The position numbers were made by a program, and so were the translations under genes. DNA of 64,000 nt from NCBI GenBank assembly GCA_022457155.1, contig JAJGOT010000356.1:646001-710000 (forward strand), written 5' to 3'. The notes beneath the pieces are model-generated. The model was not told where the DNA came from, searched no databases, and saw only the letters and a program-made list of their open reading frames with translations. Positions 36,663 to 46,021 of the stretch are shown here, one piece after another (within the stretch, counting starts at the first letter, position 1; each line of letters opens with the position of its first letter). Origin of the DNA: Cladopsammia gracilis (lineage: Eukaryota; Cnidaria; Anthozoa; Scleractinia; Dendrophylliidae).

Positions 36663-37806
36663 ATATCCATATATATCCTATAAAGGGCCTATAGATCCTA
36701 TCGAGCCTATATATCCTATCGAGCCTACAGATCCTATAGAGCCTATAGATCCTATAGAGCCTGTAGAGCCTGTAGATCCTATAGATCCTATAGAGCCTAT
36801 AGATCCTAAAGATCCTATAGAGCCTGTAGAGCCTATAGATCCTATAGATCCTGTAGAGCCTATAGATCCTATCGAGCCTATAGAGCCTATAGAGCCTATA
36901 GAGCCAATAGATCCTATCAAGCCTATAGATCCTGTAGAGCCTATAGATCCTATCGAGCCTATGGAGCCTATAGATCCTATGGAGCCTATAGAGCCTATAG
37001 ATCCTATCGAGCCTATAGATCCTATAGATCCTATCGAGCCTATAGAGCCTGTAGAGCCTATAGATCCTATCGAGCCTATAGATCCTATCGAGCCTATAGA
37101 TCCTATCGAGCCTATAGAGCTTACAGAGCCTATCGAGCCTATAGATCCTATCGAGCCTATAGAGCCTATAGATCCTATCGAGCCTATCGAGCCTATAGAG
37201 CCTATAGATCCTATCGAGCCTATAGATCCTGTCGAGCCTATAGAGCCTATAGAGCCTAAAGATCCTACAGATCCCATCAGAGCCTATAGATCCTATAGAT
37301 CCTTTTGATCCTATCGAGCCTATAGAGCCTATAGATCCTATCGAACCTATCAGGCCTATAGATCCTATAGATCCTATAGAGCCTATAGAGCCTATAGATA
37401 CTATCGAGCCTATAGAGCCTGTAGAGCCTATAGATCCTATCGAGCCTATAGATCCTATCGAGCCTATAGATCCTATCGAGCCTATAGAGCTTACAGAGCC
37501 TATCGAGCCTATAGATCCTATCGAGCCTATAGAGCCTATAGATCCTATCGAGCCTATCGAGCCTATAGAGCCTATAGATCCTATCGAGCCTATAGATCCT
37601 GTCGAGCCTATAGAGCCTAAAGATCCTACAGATCCTATCAGAGCCTATAGATCCTATAGATCCTTTTGATCCTATCGAGCCTATAGAGCCTATAGATCCT
37701 ATCGAACCTATCGAGCCTATAGATCCTATAGATCCTATAGAGCCTATAGAGCCTATAGATACTATCGAGCCTATAGATCTTATCGAGCCTGTAGAGCCTA
37801 TCGACG
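36663..37806. repeat. Dense 9/18-bp tandem array with higher-order copies
   Basis: About 1.1 kb is built almost entirely from the 9-mers GATCCTATC, GAGCCTATA and close variants. A higher-order block of about 365 bp is duplicated: landmarks CTTACAGAGCC recur at 37120/37490 and CCTTTTGATC at 37301/37662. Long frames on both strands (Pro-Ile-Glu/Asp on plus, Gly-Ser-Ile on minus) follow from the 9-bp period. Confidence 0.95.
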
Positions 37807-37847
37807 TATAACATACATCTATTACAAAAAAGAATCAACTGTCATTT

Positions 37848-37916
37848 TGTCATTAGCAGTGTGATTAGGAGACTGGGAGAGAAAATGTTCCTCTCCTAAT
37901 CACACTGCTAATGACA
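37848..37916. repeat. Perfect 25-bp hairpin
   Basis: Arms starting TGTCATTAGCAGTGTGATTA are perfectly inverted around a 19-bp loop containing GGGAGAGAAAATG. It lies about 300 bp upstream of a hammerhead-like motif. That layout is also seen in the Penelope-like cluster at 60-62 kb. Confidence 0.85.
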
Positions 37917-38215
37917 TGCGACTAATCCCCATTGAAAAAATTTCTCTAACCGAGACTCAATACGTAAGGCCAAAGAAGCTTCTTTAATTTCAAAAGGCAG
38001 AACACTTGTTCCTCACGGCCTCAACATTCGCGAAGAAATATACTAATTATTCACTTTTGTATTAGTTTCCTTTCATTGTTTCCGTATATTTTTCACTATC
38101 AGCTATTTTTATTTCTGTCTATCATTGTTATTTTTCTAGGCGTAGCCCTACGTATTTCCGTTGTTACCTATACATGTCAACTATATATAAAAAGCCAATG
38201 TAAATTTTACCTCAT

Positions 38216-38254
38216 TGTACCTGAAGAAGGCTGGTTTGACCAGCCGAAATATAG
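38216..38254 (+). ncRNA. Hammerhead ribozyme-like motif of a Penelope-like element
   Basis: Core CTGAAGA (38221) is followed by a 6-bp stem II (GGCTGG/CCAGCC) and GAAATATA. The stem I sides GTAC and GTAC flank it and can pair. The very short stem III (AT/AT) resembles the small hammerhead variants reported with Penelope-like elements. The flank to 38330 is probably residual pseudo-LTR. Confidence 0.65.
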
Positions 38255-38405
38255 TACACCTCTTAAATCTGTATCAACGTTGTATCGGTCTTTGATTCTA
38301 TAGTATATTTCTCTTGTTAAACCGATCAGATCACTAGTTTGATCCAACGTACACCAGCAGGATTATCGTCCACGGTTACTTGCTTGAACTTCTTATTCAC
38401 CATGA

Positions 38406-39016
38406 CGACACGAACAAAGGCGACAACAACGTGAACAACGACGTGAACAACAACAACGACGACAACTTGAACAACAACGTGAACAACGACAACTTGAACA
38501 ACATCTAACCCCCTCGGTCCGTCCAATTGGTTCGTCGATGGGACCATGCCTCCGGGGTTGGGAAGTGTTGGGTTGTCAATACCCGTGGATTCCCCCCTTC
38601 CCATGCCTCTGCGATGAGGAAGGAGAGGAATTCCAACGGTTGATTTCGCCTCCTCCTCGTCGCTCTCTCCCCAATCGACTTTGCCTCCTCACCTGTTTGC
38701 GGGAAGATGATGATGATGATGAGGATGATGATAACTGGTTCAAGGCATGGATGGAGCGACGTCAAAGGGTCCGCAAATAAGGACAGGCCAGGGTCACGGC
38801 TCGATTGAGGGAAGAACAAAGAATCATGCCATTCTGTCGGAAATGACGACAAGTGCCATCGATCCTTCCAATCGCCTTCCACGATTCGCGGCCCAGTTGC
38901 AACGCGAGATTCCGTCACCCGTCGATGAATTTCTAATCGACAACGAACTCTTCGACTCGATTCGTCGATGGAGCCAAGAATTTGATTTTATTCAGGACGA
39001 AGGAGACGCGCATTGA
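38406..39016 (+). pseudogene. Unrecognised plus-strand ORF of the Polinton
   Basis: A frame open from 38406 to 38780 begins with a Gln/Arg-rich helix (HEQRRQQREQRREQ-type repeats) and ends in an acidic run DDDDDEDDD and WFKAWMERRQRVRK. A second frame, overlapping to 39016, gives IPSPVDEFLIDNELFDSIRR. The two look like parts of one gene split by a frameshift. It faces the other Polinton genes. Family not recognised; no ATG precedes the Gln-rich part. Confidence 0.4.
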
Positions 39017-39096
39017 CACAAAACACTTTGTTTACAAGTGGTTGATTTTTTGCTTTATTTTCAGCTCGAACCCAACGTCGTTCCAATAAAGTGTCA

Positions 39097-39475
39097 TTAC
39101 AGTTTTAAACGTTTCTTGACTTGCATGATTTTCTTGACAATTTTTCCCGTCAGGGTGTGTTTTCCCGGCAGGTTGGCAATCCCTCGGATCATTTTTTTCA
39201 TCCGCTTTTCACTTGTCTTGTTACGTCTGGGATCGACCGTAATCGATGTCGTGTTGCTTGGCCAATCGATCCAACCGATTTTTCCCAGCATCTCCTCGTT
39301 TCAGGCGCTTGGCGAGATGCGTTCCGGGTCCCATGAATTGATACCCGGGCCAATGAAATTCGATCCCCCTTTTGGCCAGTAACTTTTGAATGTAAAAGCT
39401 CCCTCCGCGAATGTCTCCTCGTCGGCGGAGAGCCTTCCTTCTCCGTCGGATTTGGCCGCGCCCCTTCGCTTCCAA
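39097..39475 (-). pseudogene. Phospholipase A2-like Polinton protein
   Basis: The motif GYQFMGPGTHLAKRL, then LDRLAKQHDIDYG, is the calcium-loop plus His-Asp active-site signature of the parvovirus VP1-type PLA2 domain also found in Polintons and adintoviruses, where it is thought to help virions cross endosomal membranes. A basic N-terminus (KGRGQIRRRRKALRRRG) precedes it. After HDIDYG a frameshift and stop occur. The neighbouring frame continues with a basic helical tail, KMIRGIANLPGKHTLTGKIV. The His and Asp of the HD dyad remain, but the gene is broken. Confidence 0.75.
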
Positions 39476-39554
39476 TCCAACTAATCCGTCTTGAGTCTCT
39501 CTCTCTCTTTCTTTTGACGGCCGCCTGGGCTATTTCTCGGAGCACTTTTTGGGT

Positions 39555-40100
39555 TTATTTCGCGACACTTCCTATCTTCTGTTTGGCTTGTTTCTTCAGA
39601 TAACCGCTGAGGAAGGAGGACGTCGACAGACCGGGTGCCGAGGCGGGTATGTCAAAGGAAAGTTGCCTGGGACGGATGGGTCTCGGAATGCCCGAGAGGG
39701 TCGTGAGTTTATTGACGCTGACCTTTTGGGGGGTTCCAGTCGCTTTGGCTGGTTTTTGACCTGTAGCGGGCGTCGAAGGGGTGCGTCCTTTTATCATTTG
39801 TTTGATGAGGGTGGAGATCGGCGCCTCGACCAGATCCTCTTCCTCCGCCGGCGCCCCCATCCCCGTCTCTTGGGCCGCCATACCCGGTTGTCGGACGCGT
39901 TTGGTCCACGTGCGCACTTGACGGGCCAAAGGTTTGGGCAAAGCGACTTTGAGACCTGGGTCGTGGTCGGAGTCGAGCAACACGTCTTCTTCGGCTGCCA
40001 ACGTCGCCGCTTTGTTCAATCGACTGTTTTCCATCAAACGTTGCTTGTACTGTTCTTGCAATTGAAGAAACCGTGGAGGGTCGGTGACAGCTGAGCATTG
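39555..40100 (-). pseudogene. Polinton small virion-like protein, unrecognised
   Basis: A 168-residue frame starts near QEQYKQRLMENSRLNKAATL and contains LKVALPKPLARQVRTWTKRV, ISTLIKQMIKG and a Pro/Ser-rich end. The only upstream ATG (near 40092) is in another frame, so the 5' end appears shifted. Alpha-helical N-terminus and basic patches suggest a structural or accessory virion protein, but no family was recognised. It sits between the PLA2-like relic and the conserved small gene at 40123-40611. Confidence 0.45.
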
Positions 40101-40122
40101 AAGGAACTCATGGTCCTTGTTT

Positions 40123-40611
40123 TCAGCTCCCGTCTCCCAACACGTCGGCGAAGGCTCGGCAGTAGCGGCAGAGTCTGTGATGGCGTAAATTCAGAAAATG
40201 TTGACACAACAAATCCCCCCGATTTCGGCTTTGAAAGGTCTCCACTACTCGCTGTAAGGTGGCCTGACGTTCTTGTTCCCGTCTTTCCGTCCTTCTTGTA
40301 AGGCGCGAAACATTGTTCATCGCGACTTGAGTGCTCTTTCGCAGATACAATTCAAACCACGCCAGATTCCTGCCCCAGTTTATGGAGTTCTTATTTTTCG
40401 CCATGTCACGTTAGGCCTGGCGGTAACGGAGTAGCACTTGATAATTGGCACGGGAGAGGGGCACCGTCCCCCGTATCGTGTTCATCGCCAATTCGCTGAT
40501 GGCATTGATTTGATCCGCATTGGCTAATTGTAATCGTTGGCGTCGTCGATGATGATCGGCTTCCTTCAATACCCTTCATAAGAAGGGCAACTGACGATGG
40601 ATGCGACGCAT
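40123..40611 (-). pseudogene. Conserved small Polinton protein with basic helix
   Basis: The frame from ATG 40611 reads RLQLANADQINAISELAMNT, then IRGTVPLSRANYQVLLRYRQ, then RDMAKNKNSINWGRNLAWFE. The segment 'ADQINAISELAMNTIRGTVPL' resembles a small protein common in invertebrate Polinton-type elements. Two in-frame stops (TGA near 40571, TAA near 40412) interrupt it. The C-terminal part has a Cys/His-rich stretch (LCQHFLNLRHHRLCRYC) of unknown meaning. The family match is from recall and moderate. Confidence 0.5.
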
Positions 40612-40693
40612 GACGAAAAAATCGGATCGACCACAGACCCTAGGGAACGTGCCTGCTTTATACTCGATGGCTTCTCACTCTTTTGTTCTGTTT

Positions 40694-40915
40694 TCACCTC
40701 CGTTTACGGGTCACGGCTTCTAGGGCTTTTATGGCACCATAGCCCGCCGCGCCTCCCGCCGCGCCCAAGGCGGCCGCTTCTCCCGCTGCTATCAAGGCAG
40801 GCACGACTTAAGCCGGTAAACGAAACACGCCTCCACATTGAAGACCGCGGGTTCGTCGTGTTTTGACCCCGTCTCAACGCAGGGCACGACGTCGTGATCG
40901 TCTTCCTTTCGGCAT
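40694..40915 (-). pseudogene. pX/pVI-like membrane-active Polinton peptide
   Basis: Starts with a strongly basic MPKGRRSRRRALR, has a stop, and continues in frame with CGGVFRLPA, then a Gly/Ala-rich hydrophobic helix ALIAAGEAAALGAAGGAAGY and a basic end RKRR. A basic head followed by a GG-containing hydrophobic helix resembles adenovirus pX/pVI-like minor proteins annotated in adintoviruses. Two in-frame stops show it is dead. Confidence 0.5.
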
Positions 40916-41057
40916 GGCGAATCCTTGTCGACTAAATGATAAAGAAAATCGGAGGTCCTCGGCCGTTTCTATAGACCCGGAATGCGTCGTTTGGCGCGTT
41001 GCACGGCCCGTGTGGCTCTCCGTTGGATGCCTTGCATGGTACTTGTCATTTTTCGGA

Positions 41058-41252
41058 TCACCGTCGAGCACCACTCTTGACGGTTTCTTTGGCCAATTCT
41101 TTCACGGCTTTTTTCGCCAAGGCACCCACGATTTGTTCCCCCATGATTGATTTCACCACACGCATGATGGGGGGAAGAAGCTCTTCCAATCCACCCCTGC
41201 GTTGATTCCTCCGCCGCCGTCGACGTCTTTTCACAGCGTGTCGTTTTGGCAT
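41058..41252 (-). CDS. Basic pX-like Polinton protein
   Basis: A 64-codon frame, MPKRHAVKRRRRRRRNQRR, followed by an amphipathic helix with IMRVVKSIMGEQIVGALAKK and VKELAKETVKSG. The arginine cluster is of the kind seen in DNA-condensing core proteins of adenoviruses and adintoviruses (pX, pVII). No internal stop is present, which is unusual in this element. The start at 41252 is preferred over an upstream non-ATG extension because the basic run follows it directly. Confidence 0.5.
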   Translation of the reverse strand: MPKRHAVKRRRRRRRNQRRGGLEELLPPIMRVVKSIMGEQIVGALAKKAVKELAKETVKSGARR

Positions 41253-41439
41253 ACTGTCGTCAAAAAACAATGAAGTTGGCAGGATTCCTTCCGTTTTTAT
41301 AGAAACAGGTGTCGACGTAGGTGAGGTGGAAGATGTTTCGCTTGTTGGATGGCCCTTTTCATCTGTTGTCCCACGGCGAGACTCCTTTTGGCCAAAGCCA
41401 ATGCTTGCGCTTATTTAGAGGCGCATTTCGACAAAGTCC

Positions 41440-41679
41440 TTACGGTTTTTTTACTAAAGGTCCGTTGTAGGTCGTGAAATAACACGGAAAGCAGACCGCC
41501 TCCATGTTGTCACCTTCCACGACGACGTCGTCGGATGCGGGGGGTATGGCGTCTGCGAACTCCGTTGCCTCGTACCATCGTGGTCGTCTCCACCGGAGAG
41601 TGTTTTTTTCCTTTTTATGGATTGGTGATGCGGGGAGGACGTCCGTCGAACGGTGGGGGCTTAGCCGTTGTCTTCGCAC
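41440..41679 (-). pseudogene. Uncertain short Polinton ORF
   Basis: A 79-codon frame with a plausible C-terminal half (EATEFADAIPPASDD, then CFPCYFTTYNGPLVKKP) and a less plausible N-terminus that overlaps the tail of the upstream gene. No family recognised. It may be an out-of-frame continuation of the 41680-42449 gene. Confidence 0.3.
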
Positions 41680-42449
41680 ACCGTGGTCACGGTGTTGGTA
41701 TGCGTGATATTGCGTATACGACGGTTCCGGGCTTGCTGTCTGGCATCTTCCGCCAACAGATCCATTTGTCGACGCATTTCATCTTGATTGCGTCGATTGG
41801 TAGGGTCCTGGCCCCGGCGACCTCTGGGTATCCTGCCTCGTCCACGAGGGGCACGAGGGGAGGAGGGCGACGACGAGGAGGACGAGGGGTATCTCCGGTC
41901 CGCCGGGGGCGCCTGCCACTGTCCTGGTGGCCGTGACGGTCATAGACGGGGCGACAGCGGGTGCCGTCGTTCCGGCCGGTGAAGCGGGGGTTTCTGTGAC
42001 GCCGGCCGAGTACCTCTCCAAATCTTCATCCGTGATGTTGTATTGTTGCCGCAATCGCGTTTCTTCCCCGGTCGTTATTGGGGCGTGGAGGATCCGATGC
42101 ATGATAAAATTCTTCTTCGTGCCGGGGGCGGTCCCAGACGGGGTGGAAGGTGGAGAGGGCGACCCCACCGTGGACGGAGACCGAAAGGAGGAGGAGGTGG
42201 AACGACTTTCGTGGTTGCCCGCACCAATTCGGTTGGGTTCAGGTTTTGAGGGAACGAAAACGAGGTCGGCACCCCCACCCCCGCCGGACTCGCCGTGGGA
42301 GAGGGTTGGGGGATCGTCCCTACCCCAGTCGGCGACAGCGTGGCCCAAACACGATCCATCTGTTCCAGGTAAGCCGGATCCAGGAGAGCGTCGTCGCTCT
42401 CCCACGCATTGCGAATGAATTGCGGGGAGGGTGTGCTCTGTCGACTCAT
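41680..42449 (-). pseudogene. Pro-rich/coiled-coil Polinton protein, frameshifted
   Basis: The first frame begins MSRQSTPSPQFIRNAWESDD and is Pro-rich. A second frame carries on with LRQQYNITDEDLERY. A third ends in a charged helix containing RRNQDEMRRQMDLLAEDARQ. At least two frameshifts separate them. The middle (41866-41980) is the source of the duplicated segment found again at 47327-47472. Probably a minor virion or scaffold-like protein; family not recognised. Confidence 0.4.
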
Positions 42450-42458
42450 TCCGTTTCT

Positions 42459-42830
42459 TCAAAGACAACCGGGGGTGCTTCTCGTTCGCGTTAAATAGTC
42501 AAAGGGTTTCTGCGTGCAAAGGTTGAACACCTCCATCACCCTATGCCATGTGTCGGGAAATGCTTGCAACGCTAAATTTCGCAGGCCCGTCCGATCGCGT
42601 GGATTCTTGAAGGCGATGACATAATGCGCATTTCGGTTGATGGTCTTGGCAAATTTTCCAGGAGGAATATCGCCCAGTCGGCCATCGAACCATTGTCCCA
42701 AGAGAGAGAGGGTCGGGATCCCTTGATGAAATCGAATCCTGCGAATCCTGCGGATGCTCTCGAATTTCCATCCATTCCAACTCCCTCAGGCTTTGAATCG
42801 CCTTTTGCGTATCTTGCTGCGTGATCATAC
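42459..42830 (-). pseudogene. FtsK/A32-type packaging ATPase, C-terminal remnant
   Basis: The frame 42701-42459 contains GKFAKTINRNAHYVIAFKNP followed by RDRTGLRNLALQAFPDTW and TQKPFDYL. This is the characteristic C-terminal block of Polinton genome-packaging ATPases. Preceding pieces in other frames are scrambled, and the Walker A and B motifs are missing, so only about the last third is left. In intact elements the enzyme pumps DNA into the capsid. Confidence 0.8.
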
Positions 42831-42926
42831 CACGAATTTCCCGTTATCAACGATGCCTTTCACCCCTTGTGCGCCTAATTTGCCAAACGCCGTCCAAAAG
42901 GAGGGAGCCGGTCCCGCTAAGGCCAT
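42825..42926 (-). CDS. 33-residue amphipathic ORF, doubtful
   Basis: MALAGPAPSFWTAFGKLGAQ followed by a short Gly/Lys-rich tail. A diverged second copy of the same DNA segment lies about 140 bp away at 42990-43050 (both contain AGCCGGTCCCG), showing a local duplication. It could be the end of a membrane-active minor protein. No family recognised. Confidence 0.25.
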   Translation of the reverse strand: MALAGPAPSFWTAFGKLGAQGVKGIVDNGKFVV

Positions 42927-43154
42927 ACTTATACCATACGCAATTTTATCCTAGAGCGAAGGGCCTCGCTTGCGTCGCAAGGCCCCCCCCCCCCCTCTCT
43001 GCCCTCGTTTGCCTAACACCGTTAAAAAGGAGGAAGCCGGTCCCGATTTACCGTCGTCGCTTTCGTGTGGCTCGATTTCCTTGGGCATGATGAGGAGTCC
43101 CGAATTAATGACTCCCTCTCCAGAAGGTGTGGCTCTTTTATGAAAAAGGGAGAT

Positions 43155-43230
43155 GCAATGACCAGGAATCGAGCTTGGGTCTCTGCAGGCACAACGCAGC
43201 GTCTTGACCACTTGACCATCAGAGCACTCG
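43155..43230 (-). repeat. tRNA-like sequence inside the Polinton
   Basis: On the minus strand, A-box-like TGATGGTCAAGTGG, an anticodon-arm-like CTGCG/TGCAG stem with a 7-base loop, and B-box GCTCGATTCCTG are in tRNA order. Acceptor pairing is weak. It may be a SINE inserted after the element became inactive or a captured tRNA. Confidence 0.5.
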
Positions 43231-43416
43231 TCGAGTGGGTATGTTTCTTTCCTATTAAAAAAAACACCGGAAACACTTCTTTTTTTCAACCTTTTTTATT
43301 TTTTAACAACAACAACAACTGTTCCTTTTTTACATGTTGAAATGACCCTTGTTCTCGTGAAAGCTCACGTTACATTGACGATTGGGTACAGCATTGTCCA
43401 CTTCACTCAGATCTTC

Positions 43417-43790
43417 CTAGATCAAGGATTTGATCCGTTGCGCCACTTTCATGTCGTTGGACACCAGGTCGTGCATTGAAAAGTCGGCCAGGAAGTCTTC
43501 AAACGACACACCTCCTACTCGAGCTTTGAGAAACAACAAGGCGTAATGTCCACAGGTTTGACTCTGGATGGCTGGAAGGGTGACGCCGCTTCGAAACACC
43601 GTAGGCCATTGCACCAACCACTCGTGCATCCCCGGGCTGGGTACGCCAGCAATGGGAGCCCGTAACTGTCAAAGACTTCGCATCCTCGTCCCGGTTAGGT
43701 CCACACGGCCAACCAATGTTTGCCCGGTGACCCCGTCGGGTCCGTGTTCACAATGTACCCTGCAAAACAATTCCAAGACCATTTCTACAC
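43417..43790 (-). pseudogene. Adenain-type cysteine protease of Polinton
   Basis: The sequence GYIVNTDPTG, then KHWLAVW with the catalytic His, then VFDSYGLP, and finally QSQTCGHYALLFLKA with the catalytic Cys, gives the order of adenovirus-type maturation proteases. Two lesions are visible: a TAA right after KHWLAVWT, and a frameshift between the DSYGLP block and the Cys block. The N-terminal 40 or so residues usual for the family are missing; the upstream sequence is the truncated capsid gene, suggesting a deletion fused the two. Confidence 0.85.
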
Positions 43791-44396
43791 CCGGGTGAGA
43801 AGGCGTCTCGTGTGAAAGGCTTCCAGGTGCGGTTTGATCAGGAAGGTCACGGTCTGGTTGCCGCAAAATCGCACGGAGGCTGGTTTTAGGGGTTGCACCG
43901 AATCATGCACCCATCCGGCCGTGGTGAGAAGGTCGTCGTTGGCTCCGGCGGCAGCCATCAGAGGGATGACATCCAATTGATTCACCCACCCTTGAGGGGC
44001 CAGCAAGGTTTCTCCTTCTTCTCCGTTGAAATTCAAGATGGTTTCCAGGAACGCTTTGTAAACGTACGCGTCCGTTTGTTCGCTCATGAGGGCTCTATTG
44101 AATCGCAGATTCATTTGTTTGAAGAGCGAATGCGCAATGTTGTTGACCGCGTACAGGAATCGGGTGTCGTTGGCGTCCGAGGCGGCATTCGTATCCGCCA
44201 CCAGGCCATTGGCGGAGCCCGAATTCAAATGCAGTTCCAGTTCCAGGTAACTTCGATCCAAATCTCAAAAATCTTCCAACGCTTGCACGGTGAAGGTAAT
44301 GGGTCGGATCCCCGTGGTAGAAGGGTTGTACTTGACCATCCGATACCCCTGCCGAGCAATGTCGGCCGTGGAAATCGTAAACAATTCCAAGGGCAT
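43785..44396 (-). pseudogene. Polinton major capsid protein, truncated
   Basis: ATG at 44396 starts MPLELFTISTADIARQGYRM; a TGA at about 44265 interrupts, and the frame continues with LDRSYLELELHL, NNIAHSLFKQMNLRFNRAL and YVYKAFLETILNF. The last block is a hallmark of the double jelly-roll capsid proteins of Polintons. Only about 200 residues remain of a protein normally several hundred long, after which protease sequence begins. Confidence 0.85.
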
Positions 44397-44458
44397 CTTG
44401 CCCTCAGGTGGGTGGGCGTTTGCGTTTCCGTCGACGCGTGTGGGTCCTTTTTATGAAT

Positions 44459-44575
44459 CTGGTGAGCCGATACCCCGGTGGAGGCGTGACGTCCGACGAG
44501 ATCCAACCCCCGCTTTGAAGACGTCTGGTGAACCAATACCTGGGTGGAGGCGTGACCTCCGAGGCGATCCAACCA
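44459..44575. repeat. Short direct repeat upstream of capsid gene
   Basis: Two copies of a segment of about 60 bp sharing GGTGGAGGCGTGAC and GATCCAACC lie in tandem. They cause repetitive out-of-frame peptides and are not coding. Confidence 0.7.
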
Positions 44576-44911
44576 GATGCCGGGGTCGCGATTGAACGAC
44601 CAGAAGGGTGTACCATGGTGCTGCATCTGCTGCTGTTTTTCTCCTTTCACTCCCTGAAATTGTCTCGGGCTCGGGCTCGGCTTATAGACCCCTTGCTTGC
44701 TTGCTGGGCTTTCCGTTTCACACCTCGTCATAAAGTGTCGAGCACTGCTTTCTCCGCCTCTCGCCACGATTGGCCTCTGTCTAGTGACGCTTTCCCCTCG
44801 CGCAACGAGGACGTGAGCAGCGGAGTGGCAATTTGATCAAGTCTTGAGTGAAGGCGCCTCCGCCTTGTCCCTTCCCCGTCCCCGTTCTCATCGAGGGGGG
44901 ATTATAACGCG

Positions 44912-45858
44912 TTAAACTGCCTTCCAACATGACGACAATGAGGATCGACGAGGGGGAGGGCTGGCTTTTTTTACCGTCGCCTTTCGGAACTGGAAGGTGA
45001 CGACCGTTTGTCCTTTTTTAATTTTCGTCAAGGTCCCGGTCGGGTCGGCCAGTTGCACTTCGATGAGATCAATCCACAGCCGTCGTAAGGGGACCCATTG
45101 GACATGCAGCTGTTCAAAATACTGCACCCGCTCTCCGCTTTTCGGAAAATGCGCTTGTCGAATCAAGGGGTGGAGTTGACCGCTAATTCGATTGCTTTCC
45201 ACCAGATCCGTATACACGAAGAAGCGTCGTCCCGTACTTCCCTTGTACTCGGCAAAGGCGTCGTTGAGATTCACAAAGTGCCAATTCACGGTCAGAGAGA
45301 GATACAGGTACTCTTCGTCCGTCTTCCAGAGCTCGTTCGCACCCAGTTCCCCAGTTCCGTGTCCTTAACAGAATAGAAAGTCTGGTTGGACTCATCGAAC
45401 GGGAGGGTATAGTGGACATTTTCCCCCAGTTGCGACCCCTCGGCGTTCAACCACTCCATGGCCACCGCCAACTTTTTATTCACCATCAACCAAATGGAAG
45501 GGTCGGTCATGGAGGGATCGGGTCGATTGTTCGCCAATAGTTTATGTTCCACGACCAAGGACGGTCCTTCCCAACGAAAGGTGGGTCGACGGGCTTCCCT
45601 GTTGAAGATTCGAATCATGGCGGACATCAGATCCACCCCATCCTTGATGAATTGTTCGTTTTGCAATTGAGTGCCGCTGATGATGTAGTGGCGAATGGTC
45701 TGTTGAACGAGGGAATCCAACAGGGTGTAAGACAGCAAAAACAGGTTGGCCCTCTCGAGCCCCGTGACGTGCGTCAACGTACGCCCGCTATCCGGGATGG
45801 ATGGGAAAGCAACCCCACTTTCCAATCCCCTTCCAACGCGAGCGGTTCCTCCAATCAC
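44912..45858 (-). pseudogene. Penton-like minor capsid protein of Polinton
   Basis: The first frame (45858-45292) holds LERANLFLLSYTLLDSLVQQ, PTFRWEGPSLVVEHKLL and YTLPFDESNQTFYS; the second (45289-44912) holds FFVYTDLVESNRISGQLHPL and RLWIDLIEVQLADPTG. The order and the VYTDLVES block match the single jelly-roll vertex protein of Polintons. A frame change near 45290 splits the gene. The upstream start at 45858 is the first of the open frame and may not be the native one. It lies between integrase and capsid genes. Confidence 0.7.
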
Positions 45859-46021
45859 ACCTTGAACGCCTCCGGGCTGTTGTTGGGAAATTCCGTGGAG
45901 ACATCGCTCAGGAGCACCACGCGATTCATGACGTGGACGAAAAGAACCACCGCCAAAATGACGCGTGGACAGGATGAGGTTCGGCCCGTCTTCATAGCGA
46001 GGTCAAACTGCGTTTGGGGAT

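Noticed and set aside
36610..37308. 232-codon Pro-Ile-Glu/Asp ORF on the plus strand and 199-codon Gly-Ser-Ile ORF on the minus strand
   Set aside because: Both follow from a 9-bp tandem period, which keeps several frames open; there are no flanking exon signals.
38326..38604. Valine-rich minus-strand ORF
   Set aside because: It is the complement of the Gln/Arg-rich repeat of the plus-strand Polinton frame.
41535..42494. Several long plus-strand ORFs in the GC-rich Polinton
   Set aside because: Shadows of minus-strand genes in GC-rich DNA; compositions are Arg/Gly-rich and lack family motifs.
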